The position numbers were made by a program, and so were the translations under genes. Below, piece after piece: positions 1-7,998 of a stretch of 64,000 nucleotides of DNA (position 1 is the stretch's first letter; every line of letters begins with the position of its first letter). This DNA comes from Clostridiales bacterium UBA1206. GTDB lineage: Bacteria; Bacillota; Clostridia; Oscillospirales; CAG-382. The stretch lies in the NCBI GenBank assembly GCA_002310055.1, contig DBXS01000031.1, positions 97,541 through 161,540 on the forward strand, given 5' to 3'. Under the pieces are notes generated by a model that was not told the DNA's origin, did not search any database, and saw only the letters and a program-made list of their open reading frames with translations.

Positions 1-201
1 ATCCAGATGCGCAACGTGCTCCAGTGTGTGTACGATTCGCTCAAGGAAAAAGGCTATAACCCCATCAACCAGCTTGTGGGCTATATCCTTTCGGAAGACC
101 CCACCTATATCACCAACCACAACAACGCGCGCTCGCTCATACGCAAGATCGACCGCGACAAGCTTTTGCGTTCTCTGGTACAGAACTATCTTAAGCTTTG
201 A
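1..201 (+). CDS. ireB: IreB family regulatory phosphoprotein (3' part)
   Basis: The open frame enters from the left edge and ends at TGA 199-201, so the 5' part lies outside the window. The visible residues include [22 protein letters not shown] and the [12 protein letters not shown] block, which is the strongly conserved core of the IreB (UPF0297/YrzL) family. IreB proteins are about 85-90 residues, so roughly 20 are missing. In Enterococcus IreB is a substrate of the PASTA kinase IreK and affects cephalosporin tolerance; that role is transferred from the family. The first in-frame ATG in the window (position 7) is internal, because homologues continue upstream of it. Confidence 0.9.
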   Translation: MQMRNVLQCVYDSLKEKGYNPINQLVGYILSEDPTYITNHNNARSLIRKIDRDKLLRSLVQNYLKL

Positions 202-217
202 GAAAGGAACTTTGATA

Positions 218-520
218 ATGGGCGAAGAAATAAAAACTTTGATGTATAAAGGCAAGCCGCTGGTAAGGCAGGGGCAGTTCCTTTATTACGGTTTCCCCGA
301 TGACAAGGCGATTCTGTTTATGAACATACTCGAGACCAGGAAATCGGGAGACCTGGATATAGCCACGCGCGTGCTCGTGCAGATACAATCTACCGACGAC
401 GAGCTGAGTTTTGCCGACAAGGTGCTGAAACAGTGCGAAAAAGGCAGCTTTTACGAAGCGTTCGAGATAGGCACCATCTGGCTTTGGCGCGAGCTGAACA
501 AAAACGAACAGGGCAAATAA
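218..520 (+). CDS. conserved hypothetical protein, 100 aa, downstream of ireB
   Basis: I chose ATG 218 because GAAAGGA lies 8-14 bases upstream and the long in-frame extension to position 26 overlaps ireB. The protein is small and soluble, with no signal peptide or transmembrane segment. It starts MGEEIKTLMYKGKPLVRQ, has a central block LMNILETRKSGDLDIATRVLVQI-like in which strands alternate with charged turns, and ends with an amphipathic helix rich in Trp (TIWLWREL). I recognise it only as the kind of small conserved protein seen beside ireB in Clostridia and assign no function. It is spaced 16 bases after ireB and 13 bases before the next gene, so it is probably cotranscribed with both. 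Confidence 0.75.
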   Translation: MGEEIKTLMYKGKPLVRQGQFLYYGFPDDKAILFMNILETRKSGDLDIATRVLVQIQSTDDELSFADKVLKQCEKGSFYEAFEIGTIWLWRELNKNEQGK

Positions 521-533
521 CGGGGTAAAAGTT

Positions 534-1361
534 ATGAAACTGACTTATCTCGGCACCGCCGCCGCCGAAGGGTGGCCCGCGGTATACTGCAACTGCGACC
601 ACTGCAAGCGCGCAAAGGCGGCGGGCGGAAGGAATATCCGCACGCGCAGCCAGGCGCTTATCAACGACGACCTGCTTATCGACTACCCTGCCGATACATA
701 CGCCCACGCGCTGTTCAACAAGCTCGATCTTTCGGCGGTGCGGTATCTTATTTTCACCCACGCGCATATGGATCACTGCGAGCCGCTCGACCTGGCGTTC
801 CGCGCCGAAAGCTGCTACGCCCACGGTATGACCTGCGCGGACCTCGATATCTACGGCAACGAGGCGTGCAAAAAGCGGCTGGAAGACGCGCTTGCGGTTT
901 ACCACGACGAAAGGGCGAAATACAACTACACCGTGGTAAAGCCGTTTGAACCCGTGGAGTTCGGCAATTACAAGGTGACTCCGCTGAAGGCGTACCATTC
1001 GAGCCCCAACGATTTGGTTTACATAATCCAATCCGAAGGCAAGACGGTGCTCTACCTGCACGACACCGGGACAAAGATCGAAGATTCCATTGAATACCTT
1101 GTATCCAACAAGATAAAGGCCGACCTTGTGAGCTACGACTGCACCTTTGTGGCGCTCCCCAGCGGAGGCGGACACATGGGGCTCGACACCAACGTCGTGA
1201 TGCGCGATCTTTTCCTTGAAAAAGGGATAATCGATACAAACACAATAAACGTCATCAACCACTTTTCGCATAACGGCAAGCTCATCTACGACGAGCTCGT
1301 CCCCGTCGCGCGCGAGCTGGGTTTTGAGACTTCCTACGACGGGATGGTAATTGAGCTTTGA
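534..1361 (+). CDS. MBL-fold metallo-hydrolase, PhnP-like
   Basis: 275 residues. The metallo-beta-lactamase signature THAHMDH is at residues 75-81, followed by further metal-ligand candidates in HDTG (about residue 180) and INHFSHNGK (about residue 240). Near the N-terminus CNCDHC (residues 19-24) matches the extra Cys-rich zinc site typical of PhnP-type phosphodiesterases. PhnP hydrolyses cyclic ribose phosphates in phosphonate breakdown, but no phn genes are nearby, so the substrate here is unknown and the enzyme may be a general phosphodiesterase. The ribosome binding site is weak (GGGGTAAAAG). No signal peptide, so cytoplasmic. Confidence 0.85.
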   Translation: MKLTYLGTAAAEGWPAVYCNCDHCKRAKAAGGRNIRTRSQALINDDLLIDYPADTYAHALFNKLDLSAVRYLIFTHAHMDHCEPLDLAFRAESCYAHGMTCADLDIYGNEACKKRLEDALAVYHDERAKYNYTVVKPFEPVEFGNYKVTPLKAYHSSPNDLVYIIQSEGKTVLYLHDTGTKIEDSIEYLVSNKIKADLVSYDCTFVALPSGGGHMGLDTNVVMRDLFLEKGIIDTNTINVINHFSHNGKLIYDELVPVARELGFETSYDGMVIEL

Positions 1362-1400
1362 TCCCGTACAATGAACAATCAGCCTAGGAGGAACAATACT

Positions 1401-2441
1401 ATGAAAACAAGAATTATTATCTATTTGTTGCTTCTTGTATTTGTTTTGGTATCATGCAATAACAATAACGTCAATGTATCTGAAGAAATAAGCCGCGACG
1501 ACAGTATACCGGCTGTTTCCGACACGGAAAGCAGCGGAGCTGAAAGCAGCGAGCCTGAAAGCAGCGGAGCCGAAAGCAGCGAGCCCGAGACCGAATTTAT
1601 GAATAAATACGAGTTCGATCCCATCCCTTCGGCGGAAACGTTCGCCCCCGGGAAGCTCAACGTATATAAGGACCCCTTCCCCTACGGCGAGGAAGGCCCG
1701 GAATTCGAAGTGACCGAAGCGATGATGAAGAAATGCGAAAACGACCTTCACGCGTTCACGCTGACGCTGGACGAAATTTACCGTTCCGGTCTGCAGCTGA
1801 AAGACGAAGAAGAAGGCACGTACGGGATAGAGCAGAATAACACGTATATCATTGCCGGACCCGGCAGCGAGATGCTGATCTATTATACGCAGCCGCGCAA
1901 TGAACTGAACGCGACCGAAGACGACCTGCTCGAACAGGACATAGAATTCCTTGACGAGCTGTTCGATTTTTACAAGTTCGACCGCACGAAGCTCACCGTC
2001 GTTTCCGAGAAACTGATCACTGCGGAAAGTACGACCGTTACGTTTGTGATAAGCGAAACCGGCAGAGCTCCCGCGGATCTTGCGGCGGCGGCAATTTCGC
2101 GCTGCGTTAAGATAAGTGCGTCAAACGGCATGATCACGGGCATAAAAGCCATATCGTACGAGCTCGAGCTCGAGGATAGCGCGGACGCGCTGACTTACGC
2201 CGAAGCGAAAGCGAAACTGCTTGCGAACGAATACTGCAAAGACAATTACGATCTGAGCGTGATACCGCAGCTCACCGAAAACGATATCGCCGGCTGCACG
2301 CTCGTTTATAAAGGCGTATACGACGACGAGCGAACCTGGTTCGCTCCCGGTTCGGACAAATACGTTCCTTATTACTGCTTTTACGTTACGGCGGACGCCA
2401 ACGGCAATATGACGAAGGCGTACGTAAACGCGCTGAAGTAA
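1401..2441 (+). CDS. predicted lipoprotein with Ser/Glu-rich tether
   Basis: The start at ATG 1401 is set by AGGAGG at 1386-1391; an in-frame ATG at 1371 lies before this site. A signal peptide (MKTRIIIYLLLLVFVLVSC) ends in a lipobox with VSC, so the protein should be diacylated at Cys and sit on the outer face of the membrane. A low-complexity tether of alternating SSGAE and SSEPE units follows, then about 260 residues of acidic mixed alpha/beta sequence, including a repeated LTLDEI/LTYAEAKAKL pattern that resembles PepSY-type lipoprotein cores without being diagnostic. Function unknown. It forms a pair with the next lipoprotein. Confidence 0.8.
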   Translation: MKTRIIIYLLLLVFVLVSCNNNNVNVSEEISRDDSIPAVSDTESSGAESSEPESSGAESSEPETEFMNKYEFDPIPSAETFAPGKLNVYKDPFPYGEEGPEFEVTEAMMKKCENDLHAFTLTLDEIYRSGLQLKDEEEGTYGIEQNNTYIIAGPGSEMLIYYTQPRNELNATEDDLLEQDIEFLDELFDFYKFDRTKLTVVSEKLITAESTTVTFVISETGRAPADLAAAAISRCVKISASNGMITGIKAISYELELEDSADALTYAEAKAKLLANEYCKDNYDLSVIPQLTENDIAGCTLVYKGVYDDERTWFAPGSDKYVPYYCFYVTADANGNMTKAYVNALK

Positions 2442-2477
2442 AAGGATTTCATTACAAAAGGGGGAAAAAACATCTGT

Positions 2478-2990
2478 ATGAAAAAGACGGTAATATTTGT
2501 TTTGATCATCGTTACGGCATTTTGTTTCTGTTCCTGCGCAAGCGACTCGAAGCCAGCCGGATACGTGGATTTTGACAAGCTCCCCGCCGGATACCTCACG
2601 GAAAACGCCATAGAAGACGGCTGCGTGGTGTTCGTGGGCAATAAGCTTATCGCCGGCAAAGAGGACTGGGACGCGTTTATCGCGGACGTCGGCAAAAACG
2701 CCGCGTGCACAGTGCGTGTCGCGACCAAACAGAACGAAAAAGATTCGTTCCGGTTTATTGATCTTTCGTACGCGGATTCGGCTTTCGGCGTCAAAACGAA
2801 CGACGGCATCGACAAGAGCTACAAGTTCCTGAACCACTACGCGCCCGCCGACGGAGACGACCCCGCGATCGAGCGCTATGCGCTCACCAACGAAGAAAAC
2901 ATCACCTACGCCGAGATCGAAAGACGGCTTGCAAGCAGTCTCGCAAATGATTCGATAGACGTTTTCTTTGTCTATTTGGACATAGAATAA
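2478..2990 (+). CDS. predicted lipoprotein, DUF4362-like
   Basis: 170 residues. The signal peptide MKKTVIFVLIIVTAFCFCSC ends in a lipobox (CSC-A). The rest, with ENAIEDGCVVF, an acidic WDAFIADV helix, a strand region ending FIDLSYADSAFGV and a final TNEENITYAEIERRL, resembles DUF4362 lipoproteins of Firmicutes. I assign this from pattern only. GGGGG at 2460-2464 upstream supports ATG 2478. It is 36 bases after the preceding lipoprotein gene and ends just before a strong terminator, so the two are likely one unit. Molecular role unknown. Confidence 0.75.
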   Translation: MKKTVIFVLIIVTAFCFCSCASDSKPAGYVDFDKLPAGYLTENAIEDGCVVFVGNKLIAGKEDWDAFIADVGKNAACTVRVATKQNEKDSFRFIDLSYADSAFGVKTNDGIDKSYKFLNHYAPADGDDPAIERYALTNEENITYAEIERRLASSLANDSIDVFFVYLDIE

Positions 2991-3011
2991 GCTTGCTTTA
3001 AAAGGCGAAGG

Positions 3012-3046
3012 AAAAGCGCTTCCGCGTGATTGCGGAAGCGCTTTTT
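3012..3046. terminator. bidirectional rho-independent terminator
   Basis: A 14-bp perfect stem (AAAAGCGCTTCCGC with its complement) with a 6-base loop GTGATT has T-runs on both strands. It separates the plus-strand lipoprotein unit from the convergent maf gene. Confidence 0.9.
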
Positions 3047-3061
3047 ATAAGCATAACAGGT

Positions 3062-3616
3062 TTACATAATTTCTTTGAGCTTAGAATATATCTCGCAGAG
3101 CGGAAGCCCCACGACGTTGAAATAATCGCCGTTTATGCGTTTTACGAACACCGACGCCCTGCCCTGGATCCCGTAAGCGCCCGCCTTATCCATGGGCTCG
3201 CCGGTGGCGATATAGCCTTCGATCTCTTCGCCTGAAAGCTCGCGGAATTCGACCTCGGTCACCGAGCAGCCGGTGTATTCGGCGCCGCCCTTTATTACGG
3301 CGTATCCCGTGCAGACGTAATGCGTTCTGCCCGAAAGCGCCGTAAGCATACGCCTTGCGTCTTCCGCGCCGTGCGGCTTGCCGAATATTTCGCCCTGCAG
3401 GTACACCACCGTGTCGGCGCCGAGCACGATATCGTTTTTTCCGCAGGCCGACGCGACTTCGCGCGCCTTACAGAGCGCGCTCGCGACGGCGTATTCCCCG
3501 GGCGGGAGCGTTTGGGGCGGGTTTATTTCGTCTTTTGCGGGGCGTACGGCGAAGCGAAGTCCCGTGAGTTTCAATAGTTCTCTGCGGCGCGGCGATGCCG
3601 AAGCAAGAACGAGCAT
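3062..3616 (-). CDS. maf: Maf family nucleotide pyrophosphatase
   Basis: 184 residues starting MLVLASASPRR, the diagnostic Maf N-terminus (SASPRR binds the nucleotide phosphates), with GADTVV as the metal/substrate site and EFRELSGEEIEGYIATGEPMDKAGAYGIQG-like core in mid-protein. Maf enzymes hydrolyse dTTP, UTP or modified NTPs to monophosphates and affect septation. I placed the start at 3616 because AAGGAG lies just upstream on the minus strand and Maf proteins begin here; the longer open frame to 4135 is antisense to the next gene. A promoter (TTTACT-N17-TAAAAT) sits immediately upstream. Confidence 0.93.
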   Translation of the reverse strand: MLVLASASPRRRELLKLTGLRFAVRPAKDEINPPQTLPPGEYAVASALCKAREVASACGKNDIVLGADTVVYLQGEIFGKPHGAEDARRMLTALSGRTHYVCTGYAVIKGGAEYTGCSVTEVEFRELSGEEIEGYIATGEPMDKAGAYGIQGRASVFVKRINGDYFNVVGLPLCEIYSKLKEIM

Positions 3617-3641
3617 ATGCGTCAACTCCTTTATACCTGCG

Positions 3642-3670
3642 ATTTTACCACAAAGGAAAGAAAAAGTAAA
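3642..3670 (-). promoter_or_regulatory. sigma-A promoter for maf
   Basis: Read on the minus strand: TTTACT (3665-3670), 17-base spacer, TAAAAT (3642-3647), followed within about 25 bases by the maf ribosome binding site. Confidence 0.65.
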
Positions 3671-3722
3671 GCGTTTTGGCATATTTACAATGCGCAAATA
3701 ATAGTTATTAACGGTGTTACAT

Positions 3723-4469
3723 ATGCGTATATCAGTTACGGGAATAAGAAAAAGCAAAAGTTTTGCCATCGTCACGCTCGTCTTTCTGGCCGCTATGGGC
3801 GCGGTCGCCCTGGTCGCTGCGATAACGCGCCGAAACGAAGAGATACGGTACGCGGGGACTTCGGAGGCGCTTGCGTCAGGCGGAAAAGACATATACGCGG
3901 TGATCTGCCGCGGTACCGGAACGCGGGAGACCCGGGAACTGGCGTTTGAGATATTTGAAGAACGCGATGTGAAGGCTGTGTTCTTTATAAACGATTCGAC
4001 CGACGTAAACGCCGCGAAAGCCGTGCTTTCGCACGGGCACGCGCTGGGCGTGGATTGTTCCGGCACTCGCGGGATGAACAAAAGCGAGTTCCTGCGTTGG
4101 CTCGCGGCGCAGAACGACTTTCTTTTCGCATCCACCGGCAGGCGCCCGCGCTTCTGCTGCGCGGACGGAGACGCGTGCCTTTATGCGCGCGAGGTTTGTA
4201 AAACGTACGGCCAGTTCTGCGTGAATGCGGCAGAAATCATAAACGCCGGCTACGCGGAGATAGAGCGCGGCGGCGTGGTGCTGTGTTCCTTAAAAAATGC
4301 GGATACCCTTTACGCATTTGCGCAGGCCGCCGAGCGGGCGGCGGCGCGCGGGATATACCCCGCGGGGCTGTATGAGCTGTTTGAGGAATACGGCGGCGTT
4401 TTTATTGCACGGTACGGGCGAATTTATTGGGAAAACTATTTACAAAACGCGCAAGGTGTGTTAAAATAG
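3723..4469 (+). CDS. membrane-anchored NodB-fold (polysaccharide deacetylase-like) protein lacking catalytic residues
   Basis: 248 residues from ATG 3723; GTG 3714 is also possible and neither has a good ribosome binding site. A single transmembrane anchor (about residues 14-33) precedes an extracytoplasmic domain. The order of blocks follows polysaccharide deacetylases: the strand DIYAVICRGT where active enzymes have TFDDGP, then VKAVFFIN, GHALGV where they have GHEIGNHT, and RRPRFCCADGD in place of RPPYG. The metal-binding Asp and both His of the HxxxH motif are absent, so deacetylase activity is unlikely. SpoIIAB-like sporulation roles are known for degenerate NodB proteins (PdaB/YlxY type), which is only a possibility here. 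Confidence 0.65.
   Translation: MRISVTGIRKSKSFAIVTLVFLAAMGAVALVAAITRRNEEIRYAGTSEALASGGKDIYAVICRGTGTRETRELAFEIFEERDVKAVFFINDSTDVNAAKAVLSHGHALGVDCSGTRGMNKSEFLRWLAAQNDFLFASTGRRPRFCCADGDACLYAREVCKTYGQFCVNAAEIINAGYAEIERGGVVLCSLKNADTLYAFAQAAERAAARGIYPAGLYELFEEYGGVFIARYGRIYWENYLQNAQGVLK
4439..4467 (+). promoter_or_regulatory. sigma-A promoter for the isomerase/nucleotidyltransferase unit
   Basis: TTTACA (4439-4444), 17-base spacer, TAAAAT (4462-4467). It overlaps the last codons of the preceding gene. Confidence 0.75.
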
Positions 4470-4496
4470 TGTATCAATAAACGGAGGTGTTTATAA

Positions 4497-5315
4497 ATGT
4501 TCCCTGTAGGAGTTCAGGTCTATTCGGTGCGCGACGTCGCCGAAAAGGACTTTTACGGCACTTTAAAGCAGATCAAAGAAATGGGTTACGACGGCGTTGA
4601 GTTCGCCGGTCTTTACGGCCACGCGCCGGCGCAGGTCAAGGAATGGCTCGGCGAGTTGGGACTTGCGGCGGTATCGGCGCACGTTTCGATAGACGAAATG
4701 CTTGCGGATCCGGACAAGCTGTTTTCCGACTACGCGCTTATAGGATGCAAATACATAGCGGTACCCTACCTTGTGGAAAGCCGCCGTCCCGGGCACGAAG
4801 GCTTTGAGCAGACGGTCAAAGAAATAGCCATGCTCACCGAAAAAGCCGCTTCCCACGGCATACAGATGATGTACCACAACCACGATTTCGAGTTTGTCAA
4901 GCTGGGCGACAAGTACGGCTTTGACATTTTATACGAATCCGTTCCCGGTCTGGCCACCGAGCAGGACACCTGCTGGGTGAATGTCGGCGGCGAAGACCCG
5001 TGCAAATATCTCGTCAAATACGCCGGGCGCGCGCCCGTGGTGCATCTTAAGGATTTCGTTATGAAAGACCGCGACGTGAAATCCGGCCTGTACGAGCTGA
5101 TCGGGATCAAACCCACCGAGCGTCAGGCCGACGAAGGCGACTTTGCGTTCCGCCCCGTTGGTCACGGAGTCCAGGATATCCCCGCCATACTCGACGCGGC
5201 GAAAAAAGCCGGTTCCGAATGGATCATTGTGGAGCAAGACCGCGAATGCCTCGGCTGGAGCTCGATGGAATGCATAAGAAAGTCCATAAACTACTTGAAA
5301 CAGGTCAATAAATAA
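4497..5315 (+). CDS. sugar phosphate isomerase/epimerase (xylose isomerase-like TIM barrel)
   Basis: 272 residues with the AP endonuclease 2 / xylose isomerase-like barrel fold: GVQVYSVRD at the first strand, GYDGVEFAGLYG, YHNHDFEF (metal-proximal His), VVHLKDF and IIVEQD, which supply the His, Asp and Glu ligands of the divalent metal site. Family members isomerise or epimerise sugars or inositol derivatives in the cytoplasm; the exact substrate cannot be read here. A good ribosome binding site (CGGAGGTG) precedes ATG 4497. It is followed after 24 bases by a sugar nucleotidyltransferase gene, which suggests carbohydrate metabolism. Confidence 0.85.
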   Translation: MFPVGVQVYSVRDVAEKDFYGTLKQIKEMGYDGVEFAGLYGHAPAQVKEWLGELGLAAVSAHVSIDEMLADPDKLFSDYALIGCKYIAVPYLVESRRPGHEGFEQTVKEIAMLTEKAASHGIQMMYHNHDFEFVKLGDKYGFDILYESVPGLATEQDTCWVNVGGEDPCKYLVKYAGRAPVVHLKDFVMKDRDVKSGLYELIGIKPTERQADEGDFAFRPVGHGVQDIPAILDAAKKAGSEWIIVEQDRECLGWSSMECIRKSINYLKQVNK

Positions 5316-5339
5316 ATCCTTTAAAAGGAGCAACTTGAA

Positions 5340-6236
5340 ATGACATTAGTCGTTCTTGCCGCCGGGCTGGGCAGCCGATACGGCGGCGAAAGCAAAAAGC
5401 AAATAGATATCATAGGCGAAAACGGCGAGATTCTGATGGATTATTCCATTTATGACGCCATCCGCGCGGGGTTCGACCACATAGTGCTGCTCATCAAACG
5501 CAAGCACGCCGATATTTTCCGTGAAAAAGTCTGCGCCAAGTTCGAAGGCAAGGTCAAGGTCGACCTGGCGTTTCAGGACGACGACGCGTTCTGCGGTGAG
5601 TTCAGGATGCCCGAGGAGCGCAAAAAGCCCTGGGGCACCGGGCACGCGCTGCTCTGTTGCCGCGACGTGGTGGGGAACGATAACTTCGCCGTCGTCAACG
5701 CCGACGACTTTTACGGCTACAACGCGTACCGTTTGGGATATGAGCATCTTTCGCACGCAAAAAAAGGCGAATACGCGATGATAGGCTATCTGGTGCGCAA
5801 CACCGTCACCGACGAAGGCGGCGTCTCGCGCGGGGTGTGCGTGGTGAGTCCCGACGGATATCTGAAGCACATAACCGAAACGCACGAGATCACCAAAGGC
5901 CCGGACTGCATCTACTACCCCACTCCGGCGGGCAATATCAAGCTGGAGCCCGATACCGTGGTCTCGATGAACTTCTTCTGTTTTACGCCCGATTTCTTCG
6001 ACGTGCTGGAACGCGGTTTCCACGAATTTTTGAAAGAAAATTCGCCGAACCTGAACAAGTGTGAATTCTACATTCCGCTCGCGGTGCAGATGTTCGTCGA
6101 CGAAGGCGGCAGGCTGCGCGTGTATTCCACGCCCGACAAATGGTTCGGCGTGACGTATATCACCGACAAGCCCGTGGTCATCGAAGGCATAGCGGGTCTG
6201 ACCGACGCCGGCCTGTATCCCCGCAAGCTGTGGTAA
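5340..6236 (+). CDS. sugar nucleotidyltransferase family protein
   Basis: 298 residues with the nucleotidyltransferase (GT-A-like) signature LAAGLGSRYGGESKKQ at residues 6-21, which binds the NTP, and VVNADDFYG in the middle as the metal-binding Asp motif. The family transfers a nucleotidyl group to a sugar 1-phosphate. The sequence resembles the variants annotated simply as nucleotidyltransferase/NDP-sugar pyrophosphorylase in gut Clostridia; the sugar is not identifiable. AAAAGGAG precedes ATG 5340. It lies in the same unit as the preceding isomerase and is followed by a strong terminator. Confidence 0.85.
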   Translation: MTLVVLAAGLGSRYGGESKKQIDIIGENGEILMDYSIYDAIRAGFDHIVLLIKRKHADIFREKVCAKFEGKVKVDLAFQDDDAFCGEFRMPEERKKPWGTGHALLCCRDVVGNDNFAVVNADDFYGYNAYRLGYEHLSHAKKGEYAMIGYLVRNTVTDEGGVSRGVCVVSPDGYLKHITETHEITKGPDCIYYPTPAGNIKLEPDTVVSMNFFCFTPDFFDVLERGFHEFLKENSPNLNKCEFYIPLAVQMFVDEGGRLRVYSTPDKWFGVTYITDKPVVIEGIAGLTDAGLYPRKLW

Positions 6237-6250
6237 AAACGTAAAACAAA

Positions 6251-6287
6251 AGCGCCCTCTTTGCGCAGACAAAGAGGGCGTGCTTTT
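6251..6287. terminator. bidirectional rho-independent terminator
   Basis: GCGCCCTCTTTG pairs with CAAAGAGGGCG around a CGCAGA loop, with A-rich sequence upstream and TTTT downstream. It lies between convergent genes. Confidence 0.85.
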
Positions 6288-6296
6288 ATGTGTATC

Positions 6297-7094
6297 TCAC
6301 GTGCAGAAAAGCATAAACACCAGCGCGTCGTACCAGTCGGTGCATTCAAAGCGAACGGTGTAGGGGTCGGCGAGCTTTGCTCCCGGGAAGTATGCGTAAT
6401 TGTGGGCGCTTTCCTGTTTTTTGTACTGGACGTCAACCGTAAAGCGTTCGGGGAGGCGGGGCAGGCAGGAGAGCGGATATTTTAAAAGCGCTTCTTTGGC
6501 CGCGTTGTAGATGAGGTCGCACGCGATCGCGGGGAGCGGAGCGCGGGTGGCTCCGCCGGCGCCGAAGCACACGGGGACCGCGGTGATGGCGGGAATGAGC
6601 TTTTTGGCGAGCGAGCAGAGGTGTTCGTCGCCGGTGACGAGCACGGTCGGCACGCCGTTATACGCGCAGGAATACGCGTTGATCATAAATTCGCTGGCGA
6701 ATTCGCCGTTGATCTTTATGAATTGCAGCGACGTGGACATAGTGTGCGCGAGCGGGCTGCCGGAAGAAAACGCGGGCGAATGGTAGCCGGTGAACGCCGC
6801 GGCGGTGAACGTTTTGTCGATGCCGCTCACCATAACGTACGGGTCGCCGGTCCAGTTGCGGATTATCTCCACGCCTTCCGTTTGAGTAAGTTTGTCGGGA
6901 TACAGATTTACGGCGTAGTCGTGCGCGTCTTTTATCAAGACGTTATCGAAGCCGCTTTCCTTTGCGGCGCGGCAGACGGAATCGACTTCTTTGGTCATCT
7001 GCGTGCGGAAATATGAGTCTTCGAGATCGGTCTCTTTCCAGCGGGCGATGCCGCAGGTGCCTTCGATATCGGCGGAAATGAACAGTTTTTTCAT
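6297..7094 (-). CDS. M55 family D-aminopeptidase (DppA-like)
   Basis: 265 residues. The DppA zinc ligands are in place: SADIEG (Asp9, Glu11), DAHD (His58) and GYHS (His105), with His117 in AHTMS matching the catalytic His of Bacillus DppA and an NGEFASEF block carrying a further Glu. M55 enzymes are self-compartmentalising decamers that release D-Ala from short D-Ala peptides in the cytoplasm. Its start overlaps the end of the upstream amidase gene by 4 bases (ATGA), so the two are translationally coupled. Together they suggest recycling or scavenging of peptidoglycan peptides. Confidence 0.88.
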   Translation of the reverse strand: MKKLFISADIEGTCGIARWKETDLEDSYFRTQMTKEVDSVCRAAKESGFDNVLIKDAHDYAVNLYPDKLTQTEGVEIIRNWTGDPYVMVSGIDKTFTAAAFTGYHSPAFSSGSPLAHTMSTSLQFIKINGEFASEFMINAYSCAYNGVPTVLVTGDEHLCSLAKKLIPAITAVPVCFGAGGATRAPLPAIACDLIYNAAKEALLKYPLSCLPRLPERFTVDVQYKKQESAHNYAYFPGAKLADPYTVRFECTDWYDALVFMLFCT

Positions 7095-7714
7095 TTTATG
7101 TATCCTTTGACGTTATAGTATTCTTCGACTTTTTGCAAAAAGAGGTTGTAAAGCGTGCCGTTTTCGCGGCTGAAAGTCTTTGTTTCGAAATCGTATCTCA
7201 TCTGCTGCGGGCAGTTTTTCTTTTCCGGGGCGAAATCGTAATGCTGTTTCACCGCGGAAAGGTCCAGGTCGTAAAGCTTCAGCAGCGCCGCCGTGAGCAC
7301 CGCGGCGTTATCCAGCGCCGCGAGAAAACGAGGTTCCCACGCTTCGTAAGCTTCGCCTTCGTAGACTCCGGGAAATCCGTTGACGCAGATCTCTATGCCT
7401 ATGCCGTAGTAATTCCCCTGCCCGAAGCTGGTGTCGCCGGCATGCCACGCCGATTCGTGGACCGGGATATGTTCGCAGATAAGTTTGTCGTCCACCGTGA
7501 AATGCCAGGACGCCTCGCGCGGGGTCGGCGACGCCGCCTGGCCGTGGATATAGCCGTTGTGCCACGCCGCGTCGCAGCGTTCGTCGTAGTTGCCGGTGTT
7601 ATGTATGACGACGTACTTCTTGGTCTCGGGCACGTGGCCGGGACGGATATGCGAATCCGCCGGGATGTGATCTATGACGAAGGGGACGTGTTTTGCGAGC
7701 TTTAGCTGACGCAT
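7091..7714 (-). CDS. N-acetylmuramoyl-L-alanine amidase (Amidase_2 / PGRP fold)
   Basis: 207 residues. Zinc ligands of the amidase_2 fold are visible: His in VVIHNTGNY, His in VKQHYDFAPEKKNCP, and the Cys of that motif as third ligand; ASWHFTVD and GIGIEICVN are the conserved strands around the site. The family cleaves the MurNAc-L-Ala bond of peptidoglycan. There is no signal peptide, so export would need another route (holin-like or lysis) or the substrate is internal fragments. It overlaps the upstream membrane protein gene by 13 bases and the M55 gene by 4, placing it mid-operon. Confidence 0.88.
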   Translation of the reverse strand: MRQLKLAKHVPFVIDHIPADSHIRPGHVPETKKYVVIHNTGNYDERCDAAWHNGYIHGQAASPTPREASWHFTVDDKLICEHIPVHESAWHAGDTSFGQGNYYGIGIEICVNGFPGVYEGEAYEAWEPRFLAALDNAAVLTAALLKLYDLDLSAVKQHYDFAPEKKNCPQQMRYDFETKTFSRENGTLYNLFLQKVEEYYNVKGYIK

Positions 7715-7998
7715 AAATTATACACCACCACAAATATATTCGCCGCGGCGAGAAAACCGGCAAGCACTATGTAGCGCACGCGTTTGCCCTGCAGTATGGC
7801 GCCGGTCCCGCACGCGAGCGCGACGACGACGAAAGCGAGGCAGGCGTAAAGCACGGTGCCGGTCCGCTGCGGTTCGCTGCCGTCGAACGTGATGCTGGTG
7901 CGGATGGTCGGCGGAAGCAGGAACACGGATACGATATTCAGTATAAGCGTGAACGCCGCGATCGCGGCGAAGATGATAAGATACGTTTTATTCTTCAT
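7702..7998 (-). CDS. small integral membrane protein, 98 aa
   Basis: Three hydrophobic segments (about residues 6-28, 47-67 and 75-95) around a polar loop that carries FDGSEPQRTG. It overlaps both neighbours (11 bases with the dockerin gene, 13 with the amidase gene). No family recognised. Its position between a secreted protein and an amidase without a signal peptide raises the possibility of a transport or holin-like role, which is inference only. Confidence 0.65.
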   Translation of the reverse strand: MKNKTYLIIFAAIAAFTLILNIVSVFLLPPTIRTSITFDGSEPQRTGTVLYACLAFVVVALACGTGAILQGKRVRYIVLAGFLAAANIFVVVYNLCVS

